Positions 1 through 6,849 of a stretch of 64,000 nucleotides of DNA are shown in pieces (position 1 is the stretch's first letter; each line of letters starts with the position of its first letter). The stretch is taken from positions 9,341-73,340 of the forward strand of contig CAKSKB010000014.1 of NCBI GenBank assembly GCA_934464705.1. Direction: 5' to 3'. The notes beneath the pieces are model-generated. The model saw only the letters and a program-made list of their open reading frames with translations. It searched no databases and had not been told where the DNA came from. This stretch comes from an uncultured Clostridia bacterium. Its GTDB lineage: Bacteria; Bacillota; Clostridia; HGM11514. Made by a program: the position numbers and the translations under genes.

Positions 1-1
1 T

Positions 2-334
2 ATGTCATCACATATTTTTGATGAATTTGTACCGGAAAACGAAATTGTAAAAATAGCAAAATGTCATGAAGAAAGAGGCGCTGACATTGCAAAAATCGTT
101 GCAAGGGCAGATAATGCCGATGAACTTGACCGCTGTTTGGCGTTAACCATCAGATTAAAACATGAACTTGGTATACCGTTTCTGTTTTTAATTAACGGAA
201 ATGCCTGCCGTATCCACAGGATTGTAAATCCGCTTTTGGGGAGCTGCATGTATCTTGCCCAAGTCAAAAAAACGGCTGAAAATCAGCCGCTTCTTACAGA
301 AGTTAATGATATTATGAAGATGTGCCGTTATTAA
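2..334 (+). CDS. aroD: Type I 3-dehydroquinate dehydratase, C-terminal part (5' end outside window)
   Basis: This is the C-terminal 110 residues of a class I (Schiff-base) dehydroquinase, which dehydrates 3-dehydroquinate in the shikimate pathway. The reading frame is open to the window edge, so the methionine at base 2 is probably internal (family length is about 250 residues). Family landmarks seen are SSHxF at the start, GADIAKI, whose Lys (about residue 31) matches the Schiff-base lysine, an Arg in the CRIHR segment matching the substrate-carboxylate Arg, and ENQP matching the usual SAPGQ loop. The loop is divergent, so a dehydroquinase-like paralogue is possible. It converges on ddh across a shared terminator. 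Confidence 0.8.
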   Translation: MSSHIFDEFVPENEIVKIAKCHEERGADIAKIVARADNADELDRCLALTIRLKHELGIPFLFLINGNACRIHRIVNPLLGSCMYLAQVKKTAENQPLLTEVNDIMKMCRY

Positions 335-336
335 AA

Positions 337-370
337 AATGAAGCTTCCCGATGTTTCGGGAAGCTTCATT
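337..370. terminator. Bidirectional terminator between aroD and ddh
   Basis: A perfect 15-bp inverted repeat (337-351 with 356-370, loop of 4) starts in an A-run after the aroD stop and ends in T-rich sequence, so it can stop transcription from both sides. It is useful as an undisturbed example: elsewhere in the window the same kind of convergent-gene hairpin is found duplicated around an inserted element. Confidence 0.9.
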
Positions 371-372
371 TA

Positions 373-1356
373 TTACAGAAGATGGCTTATAAGCTCATCG
401 TTTGTTTTTGGTGAAAGATAAGCCGGCGGAACATCAAAAACCGTCTTGCAGCCGCTTAAGCCTTCCTTGTTCATTCTCACCGCCGCTCTTGCGTATGCCA
501 CAAGAACGGAAGATGTAAATTCCGGGTTTGAATCAAGCTTGAGGCTGTACTCGATAACATGATTGTTTTCGCCGTCAAGCCCTGTTTTGCCGCAGCGGAT
601 TACGAAACCGCCGTGCGGGAGGGCTGCGTGGTTCTTTTTAAGCTCCTCCTCGGAAACAAAATGAACTGTAGTGTTATAATCGGAAAAGTAATTGGGCATT
701 TCTTTAATTTCTTTTTCGATTCTTGCCTTGTCAGCACCTTCGGAAACCGCAACAAAGCACTCTCTTTCGTGCTTTTCGCGTGTGGTAAGTTCGGGATTTT
801 TGCCGCTCCTTACCGCTTCAAGAGCCGAATCAACAGGTATGGTGTACTGCCTTGCATCAACAACTCCGTCAATTCGTCTTATTGCATCGGAGTGCCCCTG
901 GCTGACGCCCTTGCCCCAGAATGTGTAATCCTTGCCGTCAGGGAGAATGCTTTCGGCAAAAATTCGGTTGAGTGAAAACAGCCCCGGATCCCAGCCGACC
1001 GAAATCATCGCTATTTTCCCTGCCGCCTTTGCCGCATTATCGACATTTTTGAAATGTTCCGGAATTTTAGCATGTGTATCAAAACTGTCGATTACGTTAA
1101 AATATCTTGCAAGCTCGGGCGTCTGCTTCGGTAAATCAGTTGCGCTTCCTCCGCAGATTATAAGAACATCTATGCTGTCCTTATGACTTGTGATTTCGTC
1201 CATCGCAAAAACCTTTGCGCCGGTCTTTGTTACAACCGTCGATGGATCTCTTCTTGAAAAAATTCCGTAAAGCTCTGTATCGGGATTTTGCTTTATTGCA
1301 GCTTCAACCCCTCGCCCGAGATTGCCGTAGCCTGCGATTGCAAGTTTTATTGCCAT
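373..1356 (-). CDS. ddh: meso-Diaminopimelate dehydrogenase
   Basis: NADPH-dependent reductive amination of tetrahydrodipicolinate to meso-diaminopimelate, a one-step route to peptidoglycan cross-linker and lysine, in the cytosol. At 327 residues it has the normal length. The N-terminal Rossmann motif GYGNLGRG lies at residues 9-16, followed by family segments such as FSRRDP, DSFDTH, SVGWDPGLFSLNR and WGKGVSQGHSDAIRRI. The start is supported by AGGAG ten bases upstream of ATG. It lies 23 bases behind glyS and is probably cotranscribed with it. Confidence 0.95.
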   Translation of the reverse strand: MAIKLAIAGYGNLGRGVEAAIKQNPDTELYGIFSRRDPSTVVTKTGAKVFAMDEITSHKDSIDVLIICGGSATDLPKQTPELARYFNVIDSFDTHAKIPEHFKNVDNAAKAAGKIAMISVGWDPGLFSLNRIFAESILPDGKDYTFWGKGVSQGHSDAIRRIDGVVDARQYTIPVDSALEAVRSGKNPELTTREKHERECFVAVSEGADKARIEKEIKEMPNYFSDYNTTVHFVSEEELKKNHAALPHGGFVIRCGKTGLDGENNHVIEYSLKLDSNPEFTSSVLVAYARAAVRMNKEGLSGCKTVFDVPPAYLSPKTNDELISHLL

Positions 1357-1379
1357 GGTTTTCAGCTCCTCAAAAAGAT

Positions 1380-2765
1380 TTAGAATTTGATTCTTTCGTT
1401 GATATATGCCTTTACATCTTCGATTTTAATTCTTTCCTGCTCCATAGAATCTCTTTCACGAACCGTTACGCAGCCGTCTTCTTCGGAATCAAAATCATAA
1501 GTGATGCAGAAGGGAGTTCCGATTTCGTCCTGTCTTCTGTATCTTTTGCCTATGCTGCCGGCCTCGTCAAATTCGCATCTGAAGTCCTTGGCAAGGTCAA
1601 AATAAAGTTCCTGTGCTTTTTCCGAAAGCTTCTTTGAAAGCGGCAGAATTGCAGCCTTAATCGGTGCAATTGCCGGATGGAAATGCATAACAACTCTTGT
1701 GTCGTTCTTCTCGGCGTCAACAACCTCTTCATCGTAAGCTTCAACCAAAAACGCAAGCGTAACACGGTCTGCGCCCAACGACGGCTCAATGCAGTAGGGA
1801 ATATATCTTTCGTTTGTTACGGGGTCGATATACTCCATCTTTTCGCCTGAATGTTCACTGTGGGATTTGAGGTCAAAATCGGTTCTGTCGGCGATTCCCC
1901 AGAGCTCGCCCCAGCCGAACGGGAACATAAATTCAAAGTCTGTCGTTGCGTTGGAATAATGCGAAAGTTCTTCGGGGTCATGGTCACGGAGCTTGAGGTT
2001 TTCTTCCTTTATGCCGAGCCCGAGAAGCCAGTTTTTGCAGTAATCTTTCCAGTATGCGAACCACTTGAGGTCCTCACCGGGTGCGCAGAAAAATTCAAGT
2101 TCCATCTGCTCAAATTCACGGATTCTGAAAATAAAGTTTCCGGGAGTGATTTCGTTTCTGAAGGATTTACCTATCTGGGCGATTCCGAACGGGATTTTCT
2201 TTCTTGTGGTCCTCTGAACATTCTTGAAGTTTACAAAAATACCCTGTGCGGTTTCCGGACGGAGATAAATTTCGGATTTTGAATCCTCCGTTACGCCCTG
2301 GAAGGTCTTGAACATCATGTTGAACTTCCTGATGTCCGTAAAATCATGTGAGCCGCAGCCGGGGCAGGCAATGCCCTTTTCTTTTATGTAATCTGTCATC
2401 TGTTCATTCGACCAGCCGGCAACATTAATGCCCGGTTCCGCTTCTTCAATAAGCTGGTCGGCTCTGTATCTTGCTTTGCAGTTTTTGCAGTCCATAAGCG
2501 GGTCATTGAAGTTTGAAATATGCCCGGACGCAACCCAGGTTTCGGGGTTCATGAGGATTGCTGCGTCAAGCCCTACATTGTAAGGCGACTCCTGCACAAA
2601 CTTCTTCCACCATGCACGCTTAACATTGTTTTTAAGTTCAACTCCGAGGGGACCGTAATCCCAGGCATTTGCAAGCCCTCCGTAGATTTCGCTGCCGGGG
2701 TAAACGAAGCCTCTGCCCTTGCAGAGCGCGACAATTTTGTCCATTGTTTTATCTCTATTGTTCAT
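1380..2765 (-). CDS. glyS: Glycyl-tRNA synthetase, homodimeric class II type
   Basis: Charges tRNA-Gly with glycine. It is the single-chain alpha2 form, not the GlyQ/GlyS tetramer. The class II motif 2 region is seen in FRNEITP...REFEQMELEFF, motif 3 in EPSLGADRVTLAF, and an inserted zinc ribbon in CKNCKARY...CPGCGSH. Length is about 461 residues, as expected. A start six bases further upstream (2771) is possible, but AAGGAG sits only two bases from that ATG and eight bases from the ATG at 2765, so the latter is preferred. First gene of a glyS-ddh unit with its own promoter. No T-box is visible in the short leader. Confidence 0.95.
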   Translation of the reverse strand: MNNRDKTMDKIVALCKGRGFVYPGSEIYGGLANAWDYGPLGVELKNNVKRAWWKKFVQESPYNVGLDAAILMNPETWVASGHISNFNDPLMDCKNCKARYRADQLIEEAEPGINVAGWSNEQMTDYIKEKGIACPGCGSHDFTDIRKFNMMFKTFQGVTEDSKSEIYLRPETAQGIFVNFKNVQRTTRKKIPFGIAQIGKSFRNEITPGNFIFRIREFEQMELEFFCAPGEDLKWFAYWKDYCKNWLLGLGIKEENLKLRDHDPEELSHYSNATTDFEFMFPFGWGELWGIADRTDFDLKSHSEHSGEKMEYIDPVTNERYIPYCIEPSLGADRVTLAFLVEAYDEEVVDAEKNDTRVVMHFHPAIAPIKAAILPLSKKLSEKAQELYFDLAKDFRCEFDEAGSIGKRYRRQDEIGTPFCITYDFDSEEDGCVTVRERDSMEQERIKIEDVKAYINERIKF

Positions 2766-2799
2766 GTCCATTGCTCCTTATAAAAATTTACATATATAT

Positions 2800-2828
2800 A
2801 TCATACAAAATTGTGATAAATTTGTCAA
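2800..2828 (-). promoter_or_regulatory. Vegetative promoter of glyS-ddh
   Basis: On the minus strand, TTGACA (2823-2828) and TATGAT (2800-2805) are separated by 17 bases. This leaves a leader of roughly 30 bases before the glyS start. Confidence 0.8.
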
Positions 2829-2871
2829 GAGTATAATATATTAAAGAATAAAAATTTTTGGAGTGTTGTTT

Positions 2872-3780
2872 GTGAAAAATGCTGTCAAAACCGCTTTTTT
2901 GCTGTGTTCATCGCTTATCGGCGCAGGATTTGCCACCGGAAGGGAAATTTGCGAGTTCTTTCCGCCGAACGGTATGTGGGGGACTTTGTCGGCTGTTTTT
3001 TCATGTGCTCTTATGGCAGTGTTTACATATTTTATCATAAAATACGGCGAAATGATTTCGCAGAACATCGTTTATCGCATATTTGTTTTTCTGTTTCTTG
3101 TTTGTGCGGCGTCCGCAATGCTTGCCGGGGCGTCGGTGTTTCCGGGCGGCAGAATAATCATGACTGTTCTTGTAGCGCTTACCTATGCTGCCGGGCTTTC
3201 GGGCATTGAAACCGCAGCGCTTGTGCTTACTCCGATTATGGCATCATATATTTTTGTTTCCGCATTTCTGCACGGAAGTGCCGCAATTCCGCCGTTTTCG
3301 GGACTTCCTTCTCATCCGTTTATTTATGCCGGATATAATTTGATTTCGTTTCCGATTTTGCTTAAAAATATAAAAACAGAAAAGCCTTTTGCGGTTTCCG
3401 CCGTTTTGTTTGCCGTTATGGCACCGCTTACGGCTGCCGTGTGCTTTTTGACAAACGGATTCAGCGATTTTGAAATGCCGCTTTTTTCTGCCGTGGGCGG
3501 AGGCGTTTTGTGCGGATTTGTGCTGTTTTCCGCAATGTATACAACCGCTGCCTGCTCGGCTTTCTGCATGGCTGACATTGCCGGCAAAAAATACGGATAT
3601 TTCGGAATTTTTATGTCATTTTGCACATCGTTTTTCGGGTTCGGAAAAATTGTGTCAACGGGGTATAGAGTGTTCGGAATAATCGGGTTTGCGGTATGCA
3701 TGTTTATAGGCAGCGGCAGTTTTTATAAACCAAAACGGAGAAATACGGCGAAATACAGAGAAATAAATAGAATTTGTTAG
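2872..3780 (+). CDS. YkvI-like multi-pass membrane protein
   Basis: An integral membrane protein of about 302 residues with eight or so hydrophobic segments, beginning with SSLIGAGFATGREICEFF. That glycine-rich opening is typical of the YkvI family, a branch of the APC transporter superfamily whose substrate is not known. Two upstream in-frame starts (GTG 2863, TTG 2866) lie on or against the GGAG at 2860-2863, so GTG 2872, eight bases downstream of it, is chosen. A -10 box TATAAT is at 2832-2837. It is somewhat shorter than the 340-380 residues usual for the family, mainly at the C-terminus, which ends in a basic tail. Confidence 0.75.
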   Translation: MKNAVKTAFLLCSSLIGAGFATGREICEFFPPNGMWGTLSAVFSCALMAVFTYFIIKYGEMISQNIVYRIFVFLFLVCAASAMLAGASVFPGGRIIMTVLVALTYAAGLSGIETAALVLTPIMASYIFVSAFLHGSAAIPPFSGLPSHPFIYAGYNLISFPILLKNIKTEKPFAVSAVLFAVMAPLTAAVCFLTNGFSDFEMPLFSAVGGGVLCGFVLFSAMYTTAACSAFCMADIAGKKYGYFGIFMSFCTSFFGFGKIVSTGYRVFGIIGFAVCMFIGSGSFYKPKRRNTAKYREINRIC

Positions 3781-3811
3781 TTATTGCTGTGTTATATGCG
3801 TTAAAATGCAG

Positions 3812-3840
3812 TTGAAAAACAGCGGTTTATATTATATAAT
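3812..3840 (+). promoter_or_regulatory. Consensus promoter, originally of tRNA-Pro(UGG)
   Basis: TTGAAA (3812-3817), a spacer of 17, and TATAAT (3835-3840). It points at the truncated tRNA copy that starts 17 bases downstream, not at the intact tRNA, which begins 163 bases away. The intact gene therefore probably depends on readthrough of the inserted sequence. Confidence 0.75.
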
Positions 3841-3852
3841 ACTATAGTTGTG

Positions 3853-3873
3853 ATTTCGGGGTGTAGCGCAGTT
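3853..3873 (+). pseudogene. Duplicated 5' end of tRNA-Pro(UGG)
   Basis: These 21 bases are identical to 4000-4020: four bases of 5' flank, the acceptor strand, and the first half of the D-arm. After 3873 the sequence departs from a tRNA. It looks like one side of a target duplication made when something inserted into the D-arm. Confidence 0.75.
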
Positions 3874-3999
3874 TAAGCTGATGTCCCAAAAACACAAGGA
3901 AAAACGCAGTGTTTTTGGCTGACAGAACTTATGCGTAGCGTAGCGGAATTAATTTAATTTTAAAATTTGCTGTTATTGAGAAAATAAGTACATATTATT
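3874..3999. other. 126-bp insert between the two tRNA-Pro 5' ends
   Basis: No coding region is visible. It holds one clear inverted repeat, CCAAAAACAC (3886-3895) with GTGTTTTTGG (3909-3918), followed by AT-rich sequence. It may be the remnant of an integrated element or a small mobile sequence. Nothing in it identifies a family. Confidence 0.45.
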
Positions 4000-4003
4000 A
4001 TTT

Positions 4004-4076
4004 CGGGGTGTAGCGCAGTTGGTAGCGCGCGACATTTGGGATGTTGAGGCCGCAGGTTCGAACCCTGTCACTCCGA
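4004..4076 (+). tRNA. tRNA-Pro (anticodon TGG)
   Basis: A complete cloverleaf of 73 bases with a 7-bp acceptor stem (CGGGGTG/CACTCCG, one G-T pair), a D-stem, a 5-bp anticodon stem with loop TTTGGGA giving anticodon TGG with G37, and a TTCGAAC T-loop. CCA is not encoded. Its first 17 bases are also present at 3857-3873. Confidence 0.95.
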
Positions 4077-4088
4077 TGTTTGAAATTT

Positions 4089-4130
4089 CCGCATAATTGC
4101 TGATAAATTCAGCGGTTATGCGGATTTTGT
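4089..4130 (+). terminator. tRNA terminator
   Basis: The stem CCGCATAA (4089-4096) pairs with TTATGCGG (4116-4123), with an inner CTGA/TCAG stem, and is followed by ATTTTG. Nearly the same hairpin follows the other tRNA-Pro at 50307-50347. Confidence 0.8.
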
Positions 4131-4206
4131 GTATACAAATTACCGATAAAATGCAAATTAAATATTTAATTGCAAAAAAATTGCCACAATTCCGTAATTT
4201 GCAGCC

Positions 4207-4235
4207 TTGACAAATCGGGCAAATTAGCGTATTAT
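4207..4235 (+). promoter_or_regulatory. Promoter of nfnAB
   Basis: TTGACA (4207-4212), a spacer of 17, and TATTAT (4230-4235), about 35 bases upstream of the nfnA start. Confidence 0.75.
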
Positions 4236-4268
4236 ATAATTAAGAATAATTATAAGGAGATGTGAAGC

Positions 4269-5117
4269 TTGGCATATAAAATTTTAACCAAGAAAATTTT
4301 GAATCCGCAGATTTTTCTGATGGAGGTTGAAGCTCCGCTTGTTGCAAGAAAAGCCGAGCCGGGTCAGTTTATTATACTGAGGACAAACGAATACGGCGAA
4401 AGAGTGCCTTTTACAATTGCCGACTTTGACCGCAAAAAAGGAACGGTTACGATAATTGTGCAGGTTGTAGGTAAAACCACACAGGATATGCTTAAAATGC
4501 AGGAAGGCGAATACCTTTCGGATTTTGCGGGACCGCTTGGGATTCCGACCGAACTCGAAGGTATTAAAAAGGCGGCTGTTATCGGCGGCGGTCTGGGTAC
4601 TGCGATTGCGTATCCGCAGGCAAAAAAGCTCCACTCTCTCGGTGCGGATGTTACGGTTATAACCGGTTTCAGAAACAAAGACCTCGTTATTTTGGAGGAC
4701 GAGCTGAAAGCGGTTTCGGACAAGCTGATTATAACAACGGACGACGGCTCGAACGGGCTTCAGGGGTTTGTTACAGACAGGCTTAAGGAACAGATTGAAG
4801 CCGGCGAAAAATTCGATAAGGTTATTGCGATAGGACCGCTTGTAATGATGAGGGCGGTTTGCAATCTTACGGAGCAGTACGGTATTCCCACGGTTGTTTC
4901 AATGAACCCCGTTATGATTGACGGAACGGGAATGTGCGGCGGCTGCCGTGTTATTGTTGACGGCGAAACAAAATTCGCCTGTGTTGACGGACCTGATTTT
5001 GACGGTCATAAAATTGACTGGCAGGCAGCGCTTAACCGACAGGGCATGTTCAAGGCTCATGAGAAGCGTGCGTGCGAAGAAGGAATTTGCAGAATAGGGA
5101 GGTCTAACAATGCCTAA
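4269..5117 (+). CDS. nfnA: NADH-dependent ferredoxin:NADP oxidoreductase, small subunit
   Basis: Small flavoprotein subunit of the electron-bifurcating transhydrogenase Nfn (also known as sulfide dehydrogenase subunit). The complex couples NADPH, ferredoxin and NAD in the cytosol of anaerobes. In order there is an FAD-binding barrel with RVPFTIADF (about residues 45-53), a nucleotide-binding fold with GGGLGTAIAYP (about 103-113), and a C-terminal cysteine cluster, CGGCR with a following C in FACVDGP, for a [2Fe-2S] centre. At 282 residues the length is normal. The start is TTG, nine bases after GGAG; the ATG nearer the SD runs straight into a stop. Its end overlaps nfnB by eight bases, consistent with translational coupling. 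Confidence 0.9.
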   Translation: MAYKILTKKILNPQIFLMEVEAPLVARKAEPGQFIILRTNEYGERVPFTIADFDRKKGTVTIIVQVVGKTTQDMLKMQEGEYLSDFAGPLGIPTELEGIKKAAVIGGGLGTAIAYPQAKKLHSLGADVTVITGFRNKDLVILEDELKAVSDKLIITTDDGSNGLQGFVTDRLKEQIEAGEKFDKVIAIGPLVMMRAVCNLTEQYGIPTVVSMNPVMIDGTGMCGGCRVIVDGETKFACVDGPDFDGHKIDWQAALNRQGMFKAHEKRACEEGICRIGRSNNA

Positions 5118-6498
5118 TATGTCAAATACCAAAAATCCGATGCCGGAACAGCCGGCAGATGTAAGAAATAAAAACTTTCTTGAGGTTACAACGGGGTATA
5201 CGGTTCAGATGGCACGCGACGAGGCGGAAAGATGTCTTAACTGCAAGCACAAGCCGTGTATGGAGGGATGTCCGGTTTCGGTTAAGATTCCGGAGTTCAT
5301 TTCTCTTGTAAGGGACGGCAAATTCGACGACGCATACTTTAAGATTACCGAAACAAATTCGCTTCCCGCGGTCTGCGGGCGCGTATGTCCTCAGGAAAAG
5401 CAGTGCGAAGCGAGGTGCGTAAGAGGTATAAAGGGCGAGCCTGTCGGAATCGGCAGACTGGAAAGATTTGTTGCCGATTACCATATGGAGCACGGCAGTG
5501 ATGAAATCAAAGTACCGGAGCCGAACGGCAAATCGGTTGCCGTTGTAGGGTCGGGACCTTCCGGTCTTACAGCAGCCGGCGACCTTGCGAAGATGGGATA
5601 TAAAGTTACGGTTTATGAGGCTTTCCACACACCGGGCGGTGTTCTGATGTACGGTATTCCGCAGTTCAGGCTTCCCAAAGAGATTGTTCAGAAGGAAATC
5701 GGAAAGCTTAAAGCCATGGGCGTTGATATTGAAACAAATGTAATCATCGGCAAAACCATAACCGTGGACGAGCTTTTTGAGGAGTTCGGATTTGATGCGG
5801 TTTATATCGGTTCGGGTGCTGGGCTGCCTTCGTTCATGAAGATAAAAGGCGAAACACTCAACGGCGTGTATTCCGCAAACGAGTTTCTTACGAGAATAAA
5901 TCTTATGAAGGGGTATAAGTTCCCTGAGTATGATACGCCTGTGTTTATCGGCAAAAACGCTGCTGTTTTCGGCGGCGGCAATGTTGCAATGGACGCTGCG
6001 AGATGCGCTAAAAGGCTCGGTGCGGAAAATGTTTATATTGTTTACAGAAGGGGTAAAGAGGAACTTCCGGCGCGTGCGGAGGAGGTTATGCATGCGGAGG
6101 AAGAAGGAATCGAGTTTAAGCTTCTTCAGAATCCTACCGAGTTTATCGGAGATGAAAAGGGCTGGCTTACCGGCGTTAAGATAATCAATATGGAACTTGG
6201 CGAACCGGATGCTTCCGGCAGAAGAAGACCGGTTCCGATTGAAGGCAGCGAGCATATCCTTGATATCGATACTGCGATTATTGCAATCGGGCAGACGCCG
6301 AACCCCTTAATCAAGAACACCACAAAAGGTCTTGAAACAAATAAGAGGGGCTGCATTGTAGCAGACGATGACGGCGCAACCTCGAAAGAGCTTGTATATG
6401 CGGGCGGCGATGTTGTTACCGGTGCGGCAACCGTAATCCTTGCCATGGGCGCAGGAAAAAGAGCGGCTGCGGCAATCGATAGGGCGCTTAATAAATAA
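5110..6498 (+). CDS. nfnB: NADH-dependent ferredoxin:NADP oxidoreductase, large subunit (GltD family)
   Basis: Large subunit of the same complex, related to the glutamate synthase small chain. An N-terminal iron-sulfur domain carries two four-cysteine groups (CLNCKHKPCMEGCP and CGRVCPQEKQCEARC). Then come an FAD Rossmann motif, VVGSGPSGLTAAGDLAKMG (about residue 145), and an NADPH-binding site, GGGNVAMDAARCAKRLG with YRRGKEELPA. The bifurcating centre is the FAD of this subunit in characterised Nfn. At 462 residues the length is normal. A free-standing GltD-like role is unlikely because it is coupled to nfnA. Confidence 0.9.
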   Translation: MPNMSNTKNPMPEQPADVRNKNFLEVTTGYTVQMARDEAERCLNCKHKPCMEGCPVSVKIPEFISLVRDGKFDDAYFKITETNSLPAVCGRVCPQEKQCEARCVRGIKGEPVGIGRLERFVADYHMEHGSDEIKVPEPNGKSVAVVGSGPSGLTAAGDLAKMGYKVTVYEAFHTPGGVLMYGIPQFRLPKEIVQKEIGKLKAMGVDIETNVIIGKTITVDELFEEFGFDAVYIGSGAGLPSFMKIKGETLNGVYSANEFLTRINLMKGYKFPEYDTPVFIGKNAAVFGGGNVAMDAARCAKRLGAENVYIVYRRGKEELPARAEEVMHAEEEGIEFKLLQNPTEFIGDEKGWLTGVKIINMELGEPDASGRRRPVPIEGSEHILDIDTAIIAIGQTPNPLIKNTTKGLETNKRGCIVADDDGATSKELVYAGGDVVTGAATVILAMGAGKRAAAAIDRALNK

Positions 6499-6505
6499 TC
6501 GTAAA

Positions 6506-6539
6506 AAAGCTTCGGAGGGTTTATTCCATCCGAAGCTTT
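6506..6539. terminator. Terminator hairpin, left copy (nfnB side)
   Basis: An 11-bp stem, AAAGCTTCGGA (6506-6516) with TCCGAAGCTTT (6529-6539), and a 12-base loop, entered through an A-run just after nfnB. An equivalent hairpin with the same stem and loop length lies 310 bases downstream, on the other side of the inserted element. Confidence 0.85.
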
Positions 6540-6815
6540 CAGCGTGTCGATAAACTTATCGGCACGCTGGCAGGCTTCGAAAAAGGAAGGTAAATTTGCC
6601 GAACATGGATTCGTCGGCGTATGTGTATACGGTAGAGTCCATGTTCGGTGAAAGCAAGCAAAACGCCTTGGAATCTCGATGATTTCAAGGCGTTTCTAAT
6701 GCAGTTTAATTATTTTCGGCAAGAATGATTAGGTGAAAAATGAAGTTGAATTTTTACTTAAATAATATATTGATGGTTTATTTGCTTGCGGTTGACCGAC
6801 TTTTTCGGCAGTCTG
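6540..6815. mobile_element. Structured terminator-nested repeat, copy 1
   Basis: A 276-bp non-coding unit with a close relative at 39514-39787. Three hairpins follow in order: H1 (6541-6568, 12 bp), H2 (6599-6609 with 6638-6648, 11 bp, enclosing a smaller CGTAT/ATACG stem) and H3 (6662-6694, 14 bp, terminator-like). An unconserved AT-rich stretch and a conserved 34-base right end (6781-6814) complete it. GCAAGCAAA at 6654 can pair with TTTGCTTGC at 6781, and TTCGAAAA near the left end can pair with TTTTTCG near the right end. It is flanked by two copies of one terminator hairpin, as if insertion had duplicated the terminator. No known family is recognised and no transposase is encoded. Confidence 0.7.
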
Positions 6816-6849
6816 AAAGCTTCGGAGAGTCTATGCTTTCCGAAGCTTT
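6816..6849. terminator. Terminator hairpin, right copy (activase side)
   Basis: The same 11-bp stem as the left copy (6816-6826 with 6839-6849), with a 12-base loop that matches the left loop at 7 of 12 positions. It overlaps the last codons of the minus-strand activase gene, which therefore ends inside its own terminator. Confidence 0.8.

Noticed and set aside
2772..2862. T-box or riboswitch upstream of glyS
   Set aside because: The leader from the clear promoter is only about 30 bases long and has no T-box core.
5122..6255. Long minus-strand open frame opposite nfnB
   Set aside because: Antisense shadow: Arg/Phe/Leu-rich translation, no SD or promoter, while the plus strand encodes a full NfnB.
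6540..6815. Group IIC intron, which also prefers terminator hairpins
   Set aside because: No reverse transcriptase, no recognisable domain V or intron boundaries, length only ~275 bases, and a duplicated target, which intron homing does not make.
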